Shown here: one piece after another, positions 53,223 to 63,681 of the stretch
Layout of the letters: every line of letters starts with the position of its first letter
How positions within the stretch are numbered: the stretch's first letter is position 1
Origin: Xanthomonas boreopolis
GTDB taxonomy: Bacteria > Pseudomonadota > Gammaproteobacteria > Xanthomonadales > Xanthomonadaceae
Assembly (NCBI GenBank): GCA_014654535.1
Contig: BNBA01000003.1
Location: forward strand, 124,001-188,000
Direction of reading: 5' to 3'
DNA: 64,000 nt
Translations under genes and position numbers: made by a program
The notes under the pieces: model-generated
What the model was told of the DNA's origin: nothing
The model's input: only the letters and a program-made list of their open reading frames with translations
The model's database searches: none

Positions 53223-53591
53223 TCATGCGGACGGCGCCGGGCCTGCCGCGAGCGGGCCCGACAGGTGCTGGATCAGTTCGGTCACGCGGAAGGGCTTGGA
53301 GAAATACGTGACCGTCGCCGGGATGGGCGGCAGGTGATGCGGCGAGATCCCGGACACGAGCACGACCCTCGCCGCGGGATTGCGGTCCTTGGCCGCGTGG
53401 GCCACGTCGATCCCGCTGACCCCGTCGGGCATGGTGACGTCGGTTATCACCCAATCGAAATCCTCGGCCGCCAATTTGGACTGGGCGTCACGCCCGTTCA
53501 ACGCCTGGACGACGGTATGTCCTTCTTCCTCGAGGGCTATCGACGTCACCAGGCGCACCAGGTCGTCGTCCTCAACGTACAGTATTTTCAT
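53223..53591 (-). CDS. Single-domain response regulator (receiver only)
   Basis: CheY-like receiver of 122 residues with acidic Asp8/Asp9/Asp10, phosphoacceptor Asp51 (VITDVTMPD) and Lys in YFSKPFRV. It has no output domain and so works by binding a partner or returning phosphate. Its start lies 20 bases inside the end of the PAS histidine kinase gene upstream, giving translational coupling and a clear cognate pair. Confidence 0.92.
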   Translation of the reverse strand: MKILYVEDDDLVRLVTSIALEEEGHTVVQALNGRDAQSKLAAEDFDWVITDVTMPDGVSGIDVAHAAKDRNPAARVVLVSGISPHHLPPIPATVTYFSKPFRVTELIQHLSGPLAAGPAPSA

Positions 53592-54729
53592 CGGTGCCCT
53601 GCTGTCTGAGTTCGGGGATGAACATCGTCACGGTGGTCCCGGCGTCCGGGAGGCTGTCGATCTCGGCGAAGCCGCCGCTCTGGCTGGCGAAGCCGAAGAC
53701 CTGGCTCAGCCCCAGTCCGCTGCCCTTGCCGACATCCTTGGTGGTGAAGAAGGGCTCCATCGCCCGCAGGCGGATCTCCTCGGGCATGCCGGGCCCGTCG
53801 TCGGCCACCGAGACGCAGACGTAGTCGCGGTCGGGGCATGCCTGCGAGTGGCGCAACCGGTCCGGGCGGGCGACGCGGGTCCTGACGACGACGTGGCCGG
53901 CCGGCGAGGCGTCGCGCGCGTTCGCGACCAGGTTCATCACTGCCGCTTCCAGTTGGGTCCGGTCGACCATGACGGGAGGCACGCGCTCGGCCAGTTCGAG
54001 GGTGCAGCGGACCGCGTCGCCGGCCGCGCGCCTGAAGAGTTCGAACGAGTTGCGGATGAGTTCGTTCACGTCGTACTGGGCCGGACGCAGGTGCTGCCCC
54101 CGCGTGAACGCGAGCAGTTGGTGGGACAGGTGGCTGCCGCGCTGGGCGGCCTCGGCCGCGGCATTGATCAGCAGCGACTTCCTCTCGTCGCGTTCCTTCT
54201 TCGCCAGCAGGTCGAGGCTGTTCACGATCACGGCCAGCACATTGTTGAAATCGTGGGCGACGCCCAGGGCGAGGCGGCCGAGAGCCTCCAGCTTCTGGGA
54301 TTGCGCAAGCGCGCGCTCGGTTTCGCGGAGGCTCTTGATGGCCTCGTATTTCTCGGTGACGTCGCGGGTCACTTTCGCGAAGCCCACCAGCCTTCCGTCC
54401 TGCCATATCGGATCGATGATCACGTTCGCGCGGAACAGGCTGCCGTCCTTGCGTACCCGCCATCCCTCCGCCTTGTACCGGCCGGTCTGCCTGGCGGCCT
54501 CCAGTCCTTTCCACGGCAGCCGCCGGGCGATGTCGTCCGGCGTGTAGAAGATCGAGAAGTGCTGGCCGAGGATTTCCCTGTCGGTGTAGCCCTTGATGAG
54601 TTCGCCGCCGGGATTCCAGCTGCGGATGTAGCCCTCCGGATCCAGCATGTAGATCGCGTAGTCGGTCACCGCCTGCAACAGCAGGCGTTCGGCTTGCTCG
54701 CTGTCGCCATGCTGCTTCTGTTCGTGCAT
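53572..54729 (-). CDS. Cytosolic PAS histidine kinase (HDFNN type)
   Basis: Soluble kinase of 385 residues with no membrane segment. A PAS domain covers about 14-126 (YAIYMLDPEGYIRSWNPGGE and the PAC part GFAKVTRDVTEKYEA). The dimerisation helix has His159 in GVAHDFNNVLAV, and the ATPase domain has NLVANARDAS, DDGPGMPEE and KGSGLGLSQVFG. HDFNN-type kinases are common partners of single receivers. The start at ATG 54729 (MHEQKQHGDS) is chosen as the first ATG before the PAS domain. The ligand is unknown. Confidence 0.9.
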   Translation of the reverse strand: MHEQKQHGDSEQAERLLLQAVTDYAIYMLDPEGYIRSWNPGGELIKGYTDREILGQHFSIFYTPDDIARRLPWKGLEAARQTGRYKAEGWRVRKDGSLFRANVIIDPIWQDGRLVGFAKVTRDVTEKYEAIKSLRETERALAQSQKLEALGRLALGVAHDFNNVLAVIVNSLDLLAKKERDERKSLLINAAAEAAQRGSHLSHQLLAFTRGQHLRPAQYDVNELIRNSFELFRRAAGDAVRCTLELAERVPPVMVDRTQLEAAVMNLVANARDASPAGHVVVRTRVARPDRLRHSQACPDRDYVCVSVADDGPGMPEEIRLRAMEPFFTTKDVGKGSGLGLSQVFGFASQSGGFAEIDSLPDAGTTVTMFIPELRQQGTDENTVR

Positions 54730-54949
54730 CGCGCACTCCCGTGGATCGCCGGCAAAGCCTATACGCCGCCCCGTGAGCGCGGAGTCTTGTCCCGCGGGGC
54801 CGCTCCAGGCGGAGCCATGCTTGTCGCGGCGGCGTGAACGGCCGGGTGCAGGCGGCGGGAGCGCGCCTTTTCCCGCGGGTTGATCTCGATCAAGCCCTCC
54901 TTGCGGCGCGGCGGCGTAGACTGCCCACGCGATTCGAGCGGGAGCGCGC

Positions 54950-56131
54950 ATGAAGCATGTCGACGTGGCAGTGGTCGGGGCCGGGCCCATCGGGCTGAGC
55001 TTTGCGCGGTCGTTGGCCGGGAGTGGCCTTTCGGTGGCGCTGGTCGAACGGCAGGATCGTTCGCGCCTGGCCGATCCGGCGTTCGACGGCCGCGAGATCG
55101 CGCTCACGCATGCCTCGCGCCAGGTGATGGAGAGGCTGGGGCAATGGGCGCGCATTCCGGCCGGCGACATATCGCCGTTGCGCGATGCCCGGGTGATGAA
55201 CGGTTCCTCGCCGTTCGCGCTGACGTTCGCCGCGCATGCGGGGGACGTCGGCGAGCTGGGGTGGCTGGTGCCCAACCACCTGGTCCGGCGTGCCGCCTGG
55301 GAAGCGGTGCAGGGCCAGCAAGGGCTGCATGTCCTGGACAACAGCGCGCTGGCGGCGGTGCAGGCCGCCGCAGGCGGCGTCGCGCTCGTGCTGGCCGATG
55401 GGGAGCGGCTCTCGGCGCGCCTGCTGGTCGCCTCCGACAGCCGTTTCTCCCAGGCCCGGCGCCTGCTCGGGATCGGGGCGCGCACGCGCGATTTCGGCAA
55501 GTCCATGCTGGTTTGCCGCATGCGGCACGAACGGCCCCACCACCACGCGGCCTGGGAATGGTTCGGCTACGGCCTGACCATGGCCCTGTTGCCGCTGCAC
55601 GGCGACCGGGCCGGCGTGGTGCTGACGCTCCCGCCGCGGCGGGTGGAGGCGTTGATGGCGATGGACGAGGCCGCGTTCGGCGCCGCGATCACCGATTGCT
55701 TCGAGGGGCGGCTGGGCAGGATGGACCAGGAAGGCTCGCGCCATGTCTACCCGCTGGTCGCGACCTACGCGGAGCGCTTCGTCGGCGAACGTTGCGCGCT
55801 GGTCGGCGATGCGGCGGTCGGCATGCATCCGGTGACCGCGCATGGATTCAACCTGGGGCTGCAAGGCCAGGCGCGGCTGGCGAAGGCGATCGTCGAGGCG
55901 GCCGCGGCGGGGGACGACATCGCCGCGCCGGCGCTGCTGGCCGGCTACGAACGCGCGCACCGGCTGGCTACGCGCCCGCTGTACGAGGCGACCAATGCCA
56001 TCGCCTCGCTGTACACCGACGATCGCCCGCCGATGCGACTGCTGCGCGACGGCGCGTTGCGCGCGGCCAGCGTGGTGGCGCCGTTCCGCAAGGCCATTGC
56101 CGCGCACCTGACCCAGCGCGCCGTCGCCTAG
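54950..56131 (+). CDS. UbiH/UbiF/Coq6 family FAD monooxygenase
   Basis: Flavin monooxygenase of 393 residues. It has the dinucleotide motif VVGAGPIGLSFARSLAG (about 7-24), and GDAAVGMHPVTAHGFNLGLQG (about 285-305), the FAD-ribityl block with the ubiquinone-hydroxylase form HPVTAHGFNLG. Ubiquinone biosynthesis needs three ring hydroxylations, and this family covers them (UbiH, UbiF, UbiI, UbiM). Which position this one attacks cannot be fixed here; the NHLVRRAAWEAV segment suits UbiH-like types. It is monocistronic on the plus strand, with a GGGAG ribosome site. Confidence 0.85.
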   Translation: MKHVDVAVVGAGPIGLSFARSLAGSGLSVALVERQDRSRLADPAFDGREIALTHASRQVMERLGQWARIPAGDISPLRDARVMNGSSPFALTFAAHAGDVGELGWLVPNHLVRRAAWEAVQGQQGLHVLDNSALAAVQAAAGGVALVLADGERLSARLLVASDSRFSQARRLLGIGARTRDFGKSMLVCRMRHERPHHHAAWEWFGYGLTMALLPLHGDRAGVVLTLPPRRVEALMAMDEAAFGAAITDCFEGRLGRMDQEGSRHVYPLVATYAERFVGERCALVGDAAVGMHPVTAHGFNLGLQGQARLAKAIVEAAAAGDDIAAPALLAGYERAHRLATRPLYEATNAIASLYTDDRPPMRLLRDGALRAASVVAPFRKAIAAHLTQRAVA

Positions 56132-56155
56132 CAGGGGATCGCGAAGGCTTCTTGC

Positions 56156-56219
56156 GGGAGGGACTTCAGCCCCGAAGCCCTGCCGGCAAGGCCCTGCCGG
56201 GACTGAAGTCCCTCCCACA
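56156..56219. repeat. REP-like inverted repeat (GGGACTGAAGTCCC family), copy 2
   Basis: GGGAGGGACTTCAGCCCCG on the left and CGGGACTGAAGTCCCTCCC on the right surround a 22-base spacer, between the converging ubiquinone hydroxylase and S4 genes. It shares the core with copy 1 at 937-1000. Confidence 0.8.
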
Positions 56220-56234
56220 GGGGCCAACCATCGG

Positions 56235-56453
56235 CTAGGCGGCGACCACGCGGATTTCCACGTCGTCGATGCGCACGACCTGGCCGCCGCGGATCTTGGC
56301 GGTCTTGCGCAATTCCACCTCGCCGTCCACGCGCACCGCGCCGCTGGCGACGATCGCCTTGCCCTGGCCGCCGCTGTCGGCGATGCCGGCCAGCTTGAGC
56401 AACTGGTTGAGTTCGACGTATTCGCGGTCGAGTTCGAAATCGAGGGTTTGCAT
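56235..56453 (-). CDS. S4 domain RNA-binding protein (YbcJ type)
   Basis: Small basic-acid balanced protein of 72 residues made of a single S4 RNA-binding domain: FELDREYVELNQLLKLAGIA, then GQGKAIVASGAVRVDGEVE and TAKIRGGQVVRIDDVEIRV. YbcJ-like proteins bind RNA and may aid ribosome work. The gene is the last on its strand before the convergent hydroxylase; the REP-like repeat follows its stop. No partner is evident. Confidence 0.9.
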   Translation of the reverse strand: MQTLDFELDREYVELNQLLKLAGIADSGGQGKAIVASGAVRVDGEVELRKTAKIRGGQVVRIDDVEIRVVAA

Positions 56454-56491
56454 GGCGTCGTCGTTGGCAGCCGGGGGCGGCGATTATCCGT

Positions 56492-57148
56492 CTACTCGCG
56501 CTCGAATTCGCGCACTTCCTCCAGCAGCGCGCGCGCTCGGCGCAGGCTGAAGCCTGTGACGGCATCTTCCACGCGCTGGGCCAGCCGCGGCCGGCGAGGA
56601 TTGCGCGACCAACGATGGAACCAGGCGGTGCCGATCCAGCCGAGCGCGCCGATCGCCAGGCTGCCCCAGATCCAGCCTGGTGCCCCGGCGGGTATCGGCA
56701 TGCGCGCCAGGCCGGCCACGGCGACCACGACGATGACCCACATCACCCACCATGGCCAGCCGGCGAGCATGCCGTTGAGGGCGTAGAACCGCCGCAACCT
56801 GGCGAGCCGGTTCTCGATCTGCAGTACGGGGGCGCCGTAATCGATGCGGGACGCCAGCGCGAGGGTGATACCTGCAAAGACTGCAGTGACCACCCCGAAG
56901 GCGTGCAACGTCGCGCCCGCGACGAGGTAGCGCGGGGCGTCCGGATTGTGTCTCCAGCAGGCGATGCCGAGCAGCATCAGCGCCACGCCGAGCGCGACCT
57001 GCAGCCACTGGCCCCGGACCAGCGGGCGCAGGCTGCTGCGCAAGTGCTCGCGCTTGCGTTCGCCCAGCAATGCGTTCTGCAGCGTTTCCTGGCGTTCGAG
57101 ACGCTGGCCCAGTTGCCGCCAGGTGGCCTTCAGTTCGTCCGGTTCCAT
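56492..57148 (-). CDS. Membrane protein paired with the ECF sigma factor
   Basis: Protein of 218 residues. A charged N-terminal part (about 1-55, LKATWRQLGQRLERQETLQN) is followed by about four hydrophobic helices (about 50-75, 78-100, 125-150 and 155-175) and a basic, coiled tail (RVEDAVTGFSLRRARALLEE). It begins 16 bases after the sigma factor gene, with GAGGA before the ATG. By position it is the cognate partner, but it lacks the HxxxCxxC zinc anti-sigma signature, so its regulatory role is inferred only from linkage. Confidence 0.75.
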   Translation of the reverse strand: MEPDELKATWRQLGQRLERQETLQNALLGERKREHLRSSLRPLVRGQWLQVALGVALMLLGIACWRHNPDAPRYLVAGATLHAFGVVTAVFAGITLALASRIDYGAPVLQIENRLARLRRFYALNGMLAGWPWWVMWVIVVVAVAGLARMPIPAGAPGWIWGSLAIGALGWIGTAWFHRWSRNPRRPRLAQRVEDAVTGFSLRRARALLEEVREFERE

Positions 57149-57164
57149 GTCGGGATCCTCGGGT

Positions 57165-57674
57165 TCAGAGTTCGTGACGGATGCGCGCCTTCAAGCGGCC
57201 GATCTTGGTGGCGACGTTGGTTTCGCTCAGGCCGAGTACCCCGGCCATCTCCCGGTAGCTGCAGTCTTCGAGGTAGAGCAGCATCAGCGCGCGTTCCAAC
57301 GGCGGCAGGGCATGGATGAAGCGATGCAGTCGCTCGACCTGCTGGGACATTTCCGGGTCGTGCGGGCGCGGATCCGGCAGATCGTGGTGCGCCTCGTTCC
57401 AGGAGTCGGCCTGGGTGCTCCGCGTGCGGCTGCGCACGTGCGAGATCGCCACGTTCAGCGCGATCCGGTACATCCAGGTCGAAAACGGCCTGGCCGCGTC
57501 GTAGGACGGCCAGGCCCGCCACAGCTGCGCCGCGATGTCCTGCATCAGGTCGTCGCGATCCTCGCGCTGCCAGGCGTAACTGCCGGCGACCTTGACCAAT
57601 ACGCCGCGGTGCCGCTCCAGCAGGGCGGCGAATGCCTGGCGGCGGTCGCAAGACGTCGTTGCGGGCTGTTCCAT
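57165..57674 (-). CDS. ECF-type RNA polymerase sigma factor
   Basis: Sigma-70 family protein of about 169 residues with region 2 (about 30-90: LMQDIAAQLWRAWPSYDAARPFSTWMYRIALNV) and region 4 (about 115-165: LPPLERALMLLYLEDCSYREMAGVLGLSETNVATKIGRLKARI). The start is uncertain: ATG at 57674 (MEQPATTSCDRRQ) is preferred, but there is no clear ribosome site, and an ATG at 57782 would give 205 residues with a non-conserved leader. It is coupled to the downstream membrane gene. The triggering signal is unknown. Confidence 0.85.
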   Translation of the reverse strand: MEQPATTSCDRRQAFAALLERHRGVLVKVAGSYAWQREDRDDLMQDIAAQLWRAWPSYDAARPFSTWMYRIALNVAISHVRSRTRSTQADSWNEAHHDLPDPRPHDPEMSQQVERLHRFIHALPPLERALMLLYLEDCSYREMAGVLGLSETNVATKIGRLKARIRHEL

Positions 57675-57835
57675 GGCGGGGGCTGGAAGGGGGGCTCGCG
57701 AGGTGATTCGCCGGCAGGGGCGGATCATCACACCTGAACGGAATCCCGGCCCCCTTTCGACAGCGGGGCCGCCAAGGCGCACAATATGCTGTCCTGCGCC
57801 CGCCCGTTCGCGGCCGGCGCCTCCCGGAGTTCCCC

Positions 57836-59776
<1,941 letters not shown>

Positions 59777-59781
59777 TCGCC

Positions 59782-59809
59782 GCACCTTCCTCGCACGCGG
59801 GGAAGGTGC
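59782..59809 (+). terminator. Hairpin after deaD
   Basis: GCACCTTCC and GGAAGGTGC form a perfect nine-base stem with a 10-base loop, 5 bases after the deaD stop. No T-run follows. It may act as a terminator or as a 3' stabiliser. Confidence 0.5.
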
Positions 59810-59978
59810 CCGGAGCGGCGCCTCCGGCACCGGGCGCCATCACGGCCTGCATCCTTGCCGCCCCGGCACGACGTCCGCGGCGCGGGCGCGGGCCGGTGGC
59901 GCGCCTGCGGGACGTCCTGGCCCGCGGGCATGGGAAGGGCCGCGTCCTGTCTTCCATGTCTTTCTTCGAGTGATCTCC

Positions 59979-60701
59979 ATGACCACCCGCCTCAACAAGC
60001 ACATCGCCGAGACCGGATTCTGCTCGCGCCGCGAGGCCGACCGCCTGATCGGCGAGCGGCGCGTCACCGTCAACGGCGTGGTGGCCGGCACGGGTGCGGT
60101 GGTGGGCGAGGGCGACGAAGTGCGGGTGGACGGCCAGCCGCTGCGCGCGCGCATGGCGAGCAAGCCCGGTGCCCGCCGCCACGTCTACATCGCGTTGAAC
60201 AAGCCGGTCGGGATCACCTGCACCACCGAAAGCTCGGTGAAGGGCAACATCGTCGATTTCGTCGGGCACGAGCAGCGCATCTTCCCGATCGGGCGGCTGG
60301 ACAAGGATTCGGAAGGCCTGATCCTGATGACCAGCAACGGCGACATCGTCAATGAGATCCTGAGGGCGGAGAACCGCCACCAGAAGGAATACCTGGTGGC
60401 GGTCAACAAGCCGGTCACCGACGAATTCCTGCGCGGGATGGCGCGCGGCGTGCGCATCCACGGGCAGATGACGTTGCCGTGCCGGACCGCGCGGATCGCC
60501 AAGTTCGGGTTCCGGATCGTGCTGGAGCAGGGCCTGAACCGGCAGATCCGCCTGATGTCGGCTGAGTTCGGCTATCGCGTCACGCAGTTGCGACGGACGC
60601 GTATCGACAACATCAAGCTGGGGACGTTGAAGCCGGGGCAGTGGCGGAATTTGACGGATCTGGAGTTGAGGGGCTTGTTGCCGCAGCGGCAGGATTTTTG
60701 A
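59979..60701 (+). CDS. rluF: 23S rRNA pseudouridine synthase, RluF/RluB type
   Basis: Pseudouridine synthase of 240 residues with an S4 domain (about 3-55: RLNKHIAETGFCSRREADRLI) and a catalytic domain. Asp108 lies in PIGRLDKDSEGLILMTSNGD, with YIALNKPVGITC before it and GLNRQIRLMSAEFGYRVTQL near the end. The YIALNKPVGITCT block and the ending LRRTRIDNIKLGTLKPGQWRNL fit RluF (U2604) best, with RluB close. It starts at ATG 59979 after a leader with TTTCTTTCTTCGAG. Confidence 0.9.
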   Translation: MTTRLNKHIAETGFCSRREADRLIGERRVTVNGVVAGTGAVVGEGDEVRVDGQPLRARMASKPGARRHVYIALNKPVGITCTTESSVKGNIVDFVGHEQRIFPIGRLDKDSEGLILMTSNGDIVNEILRAENRHQKEYLVAVNKPVTDEFLRGMARGVRIHGQMTLPCRTARIAKFGFRIVLEQGLNRQIRLMSAEFGYRVTQLRRTRIDNIKLGTLKPGQWRNLTDLELRGLLPQRQDF

Positions 60702-60918
60702 TCGGTTGATGGGGCATTCGGGCGTTTGATCACGCTGTCCCTCCGACCTGCGACATCTATCTACCGTCGTCCTCGAGAAGGCGACGACCCAGCGACTTTC
60801 TCGCTATCTATCCAGTCCCCGTGATCTCACTATCGTCATCCCCGCGAAGGCGGGGATCCAGGGACTTTGCTTTTGCTTTGTTTCGAGTGGATGCAAAAAC
60901 TTTCGCCTTTGGCGAGTC

Positions 60919-61015
60919 ACTTTTCTTTGCTTGTGCACGCGCGCCGCAGGAGCGGCGCCGCACGGCGAAGCCGCCCGAAGGGCGCGGCACAAGGATGTGC
61001 CGCGTAAAGAAAAGT
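60919..61015 (+). ncRNA. Candidate cloverleaf-fold RNA core of repeat B
   Basis: The closing stem ACTTTTCTTT / AAAGAAAAGT encloses GCGCCGC-AGGA-GCGGCGC, CGCCC-GAA-GGGCG and CGCGGCACA-AGGA-TGTGCCGCG. Compared with copy A, the first hairpin changes a T-A pair to C-G while keeping pairing, and the third loop changes from GGGA to AGGA. Expression unknown. Confidence 0.4.
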
Positions 61016-61240
61016 AACCAAAAGAAGCGCTTCACAGCAGCCGAAGCGCTTCACAACAGCCGAATGGCTGGTCATGGCTGATCAAGCACACCCCGCCTTC
61101 GCGCCCTCCGCTGGGCTACGGGTCCGCGGAGCCAATGGGATTTTCGGACGCGACCTCCTGTCGCGGCCGAAAACGGCGCACTCGTCCGCTACGCGGACGA
61201 GCCCGGGGCATTCGCCGCGCGGCGAATGCCCGCCCGCCGG

Positions 61241-61263
61241 GGCGAAGCAGTGCTTCGCCTTTT
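61241..61263 (+). terminator. Intrinsic terminator inside repeat B
   Basis: GGCGAAGC, loop AGT, GCTTCGCC, then four Ts. It is the same element as at 30046-30069. Confidence 0.55.
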
Positions 61264-61435
61264 CCGGCGAGCCCCTGTGCGCCGCCCTTCGGGTGTTTCC
61301 CATTGTCTCCGCCGCTTCGGAGGGGCCCCGATAGATCAAAGGCGAAAAGCAAAAGCAACGGCAAAACACGAGCAACGGCAACAGCAACAGCGCTGCGTCT
61401 TCGGCCTTGGGCTGTAACGGCAGGCCATGCCATGT

Positions 61436-62383
61436 CTAATCGGCCAGGTTCTTCGACTCGGCCGTGCCCAGCAGTTCCGGATGCTCGATGCGGCGCCGGC
61501 GCTCCAGCAGCGGATGCAGGAACACGGCGCCGAGGATGATCGCCACGCCGAGGTAGAACAGCGGCGTCAGCTCCTTCTGCTCGCCGAGCAGCAGGGCGGC
61601 CAGCACGATCGCGTAGATCGGTTCCAGATTGGTGACCAGTTGCACCGAGTACGCGCTCAGGTGGCGCAAGGCTACCAACGCCAGCGCGAACGGCAGCAGC
61701 GTGCAGGCCAGGGCGAGCGCCAGCAGCAACGCGCCGTCGTGCAGGCCCGGCACCTCCAGCAGGTCGCCGCCGAAGGCCGGCAGCAGCAGCGGCATCAACG
61801 GGGCAAGCGCCGTCAGTACCAGCGTGCCCGCGCCGAGCTCCAGGCCGGTGACGGTCAGCGGATCGGCATGGCTGACCATGCGCTTGTTGAGCGAGCCGAA
61901 CAGCGCCACCAGCAGCGCGGACACGGCTCCTACCGCGATGCCGGCGCGCATGCCGCCCGGCACGCCGCCGACCACCATCGCCACGCCCGGGAGCACCGCG
62001 ATGCCGAACAGCAACTCGCTCGGCCGGAACGGTCGGTGCGCCACCCACGGCTCGATCACCGCGGTGAACACCGGCGCCAGTGCGATGCAGGTGGCGGCCA
62101 CCGAGGCGTTGGCCAGCTTGATCGCGCCGTAGAAGGTCAGCCAGTGCAACGCCACCAGCGCGCCGATGCCGCAATAACCCCATGCCAGCCGCGGCGTCAG
62201 CGCGCGCAGGCCGCGCCATACCCGCGGCAACAGCGCCAGCGCGGCCACCACGATCAGCATGCGCCACCACACCAGCGGCAGCGCCGGCAGCGTGATCAGC
62301 TTGCCCAGGATGGCGGTCACGCCCCACAGCAGGACGCAAAAATGGATTTGCAGTTGCGCCTTGCGCAGGGGAGTCATCGGCAT
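61436..62383 (-). CDS. EamA/DMT family transporter
   Basis: Ten-helix drug/metabolite transporter of about 313-315 residues with two EamA repeats (about 15-145 and 160-295). LLWGVTAILGKLITLPALPLVWWRM opens repeat one, and SAYSVQLVTNLEPIYAIVLAALLLGEQ, the typical EPIYA..LLGE region, marks repeat two. The closest look is to the YicL/RhaT-like exporters. ATG at 62383 (MPMTPLRKAQ) or 62377 could be the start. The substrate is unknown. The gene ends just past repeat B. Confidence 0.9.
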   Translation of the reverse strand: MPMTPLRKAQLQIHFCVLLWGVTAILGKLITLPALPLVWWRMLIVVAALALLPRVWRGLRALTPRLAWGYCGIGALVALHWLTFYGAIKLANASVAATCIALAPVFTAVIEPWVAHRPFRPSELLFGIAVLPGVAMVVGGVPGGMRAGIAVGAVSALLVALFGSLNKRMVSHADPLTVTGLELGAGTLVLTALAPLMPLLLPAFGGDLLEVPGLHDGALLLALALACTLLPFALALVALRHLSAYSVQLVTNLEPIYAIVLAALLLGEQKELTPLFYLGVAIILGAVFLHPLLERRRRIEHPELLGTAESKNLAD

Positions 62384-62459
62384 CCGGCTATTGTCGCCGA
62401 GGCGCCGGCGGCATGACCATCGCGCACGCCGCGCGGCGCGACGGCGCTCGCGTGCCGGA

Positions 62460-63377
62460 TCAGGGAGCCAGCGCCTTCATCAGCGCCATGGCGGCCGCGG
62501 GATTGCGCTCCTTGGCGGCGCTGATGAAGTAGACGAACACCTCGCGCGGCTCGCCGGGCTCGAGCGGAGCGGCGACATGCGGCAGGTCCGGGTTGTCCTC
62601 GCCGTCGCGCCAGGCCCGGATGCGCCGTGCCCAGGCCCGCAGTTCGGCCGCGGGATAGCCGGTATCGACGTCGGACCGGCTGCGCATCAGCCGCGCATAC
62701 ACGAAGTCGCCGCCCAGGTCGGCGAAGGAGGGGTACTCGTCGCTGTCGGTGAACACCGTGGCCATGCCGCGCCGGCGTATCCGCTCGAGCAGCGCGGCAT
62801 CCACGAAGGCCGGATCGCGGATCTCCAGGACGTGGCGCAGGCGGTGGCTGCCGGCATGGCTGGGCAGCAGGTCGAGGAACGCGTCGAAGTCGTCCTGCTG
62901 CAGCGTGCGGCCGTGCGCGAACTGCCATACCAGCGGCCCCAGCCTGTTGCCCAGTTCGGAGATGCCGCCGATGAAGTCGTCGACCTGCGCGCCCGTGCCG
63001 GCCAGCCGCCTGGCCTGGACGATGCGCTTGGGGGCCTTGGCCGAGAACACGAATCCCTCCGGCGTCTCGTCGCGCCACTTGGCGTAGGTGGCCGGCTTCT
63101 GCGTGCCGTAATAGGTGCCGTTGATCTCGATGCTGGTGAGGTGGCGGCTGGCGTATTCCAGTTCGCGCCGCTGCACGAGCCCGGGTGGATAGAACATGCC
63201 GCCACGCCAAGGTTCGTAGACCCAACCGCCGATGCCGATATGGATGCCCCCGCCGTTGGCCGGCGCTGTGTCGAAGAGTTCGTTCAACGGAATATCCCTG
63301 TCTACTGCCTGCACTTCTCGTTGCCGCGTGCCCGCGTGGCCTCCACGGGCGTGCGTCCCAATGTCGTTGCCCGGCAT
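62460..63377 (-). CDS. DUF72 domain-containing protein
   Basis: TIM-barrel-like protein of 305 residues (DUF72). Typical blocks: HIGIGGWVYEPWRGGMFYPP (start of the barrel), LTSIEINGTYYGTQKPATYAKW, FVFSAKAPKRIVQARRL, EIRDPAF and RLMRSRSDVDTGYP. The family is broadly conserved without known activity. The first 40 residues (MPGNDIGTHARGGHAG...) are non-conserved in composition, so the true start may be an internal TTG. It is upstream of the EamA gene on the same strand, with 76 bases between. Confidence 0.88.
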   Translation of the reverse strand: MPGNDIGTHARGGHAGTRQREVQAVDRDIPLNELFDTAPANGGGIHIGIGGWVYEPWRGGMFYPPGLVQRRELEYASRHLTSIEINGTYYGTQKPATYAKWRDETPEGFVFSAKAPKRIVQARRLAGTGAQVDDFIGGISELGNRLGPLVWQFAHGRTLQQDDFDAFLDLLPSHAGSHRLRHVLEIRDPAFVDAALLERIRRRGMATVFTDSDEYPSFADLGGDFVYARLMRSRSDVDTGYPAAELRAWARRIRAWRDGEDNPDLPHVAAPLEPGEPREVFVYFISAAKERNPAAAMALMKALAP

Positions 63378-63681
63378 CCGTCCGGAGCGGTTCGGCGGCT
63401 ACCTGCCACCGGTGGCGTCGCAATGCGGCGGTGGGCCGGGGACGGCGTGCCGTCATGCCTGAGCGGGGATGCTACGGCCAGCGGGGCCGGCGGTGCGTTA
63501 CCGTTTTGCAAAGAGGGTCTGATTTCCGGCAAGCGGGCCGGCGGCCGCTGCCGTGCTGCACCATGATGGGGCGCGGGGCGGCCGCCCGGCTCTCGCCCCT
63601 GGCCCCACCCGGACTTTGGGCACTGCGCGCCCGGGAGGCGGGCGGCTACCATCCGGACATCCCCGCCCGAGGACGGCCTCC
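63378..63681. other. Divergent gap between DUF72 and rraA
   Basis: About 300 bases, GC-rich, without a recognised gene. It holds the promoters of DUF72 (minus) and rraA (plus). Near 63495-63530 there is a lower-GC patch (TTACCGTTTTGCAAAGAGGG) that could carry promoter elements. No repeats were matched. Confidence 0.45.

Larger units (their letters stand above)
60781..61392 (+). repeat. Dispersed structured repeat, copy B
   Basis: About 612 bases homologous to 29611-30195; the whole gap 60702-61435 holds no gene. Parts: a REP unit CGTCATCCCCGCGAAGGCGG (60834 on), preceded by a more diverged REP unit near 60770; the cloverleaf-like core 60919-61015; an expanded module block (61027-61084) where GCGCTTCACAGCAGCCG is partly duplicated; an extra 50-base stretch (CGCGACCTCCTGTCGCGGCC) absent from copy A; the hairpin GGGCATTCGCC/GGCGAATGCCC; and the terminator GGCGAAGC-AGT-GCTTCGCC-TTTT (61241-61263). 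It lies between convergent rluF and the EamA gene. Confidence 0.85.

Noticed and set aside
61030-61060. Two TTCAC motifs in repeat B as a cre-tag
   Set aside because: Spacing is 14 bases rather than 6 and arises from duplication of the module.
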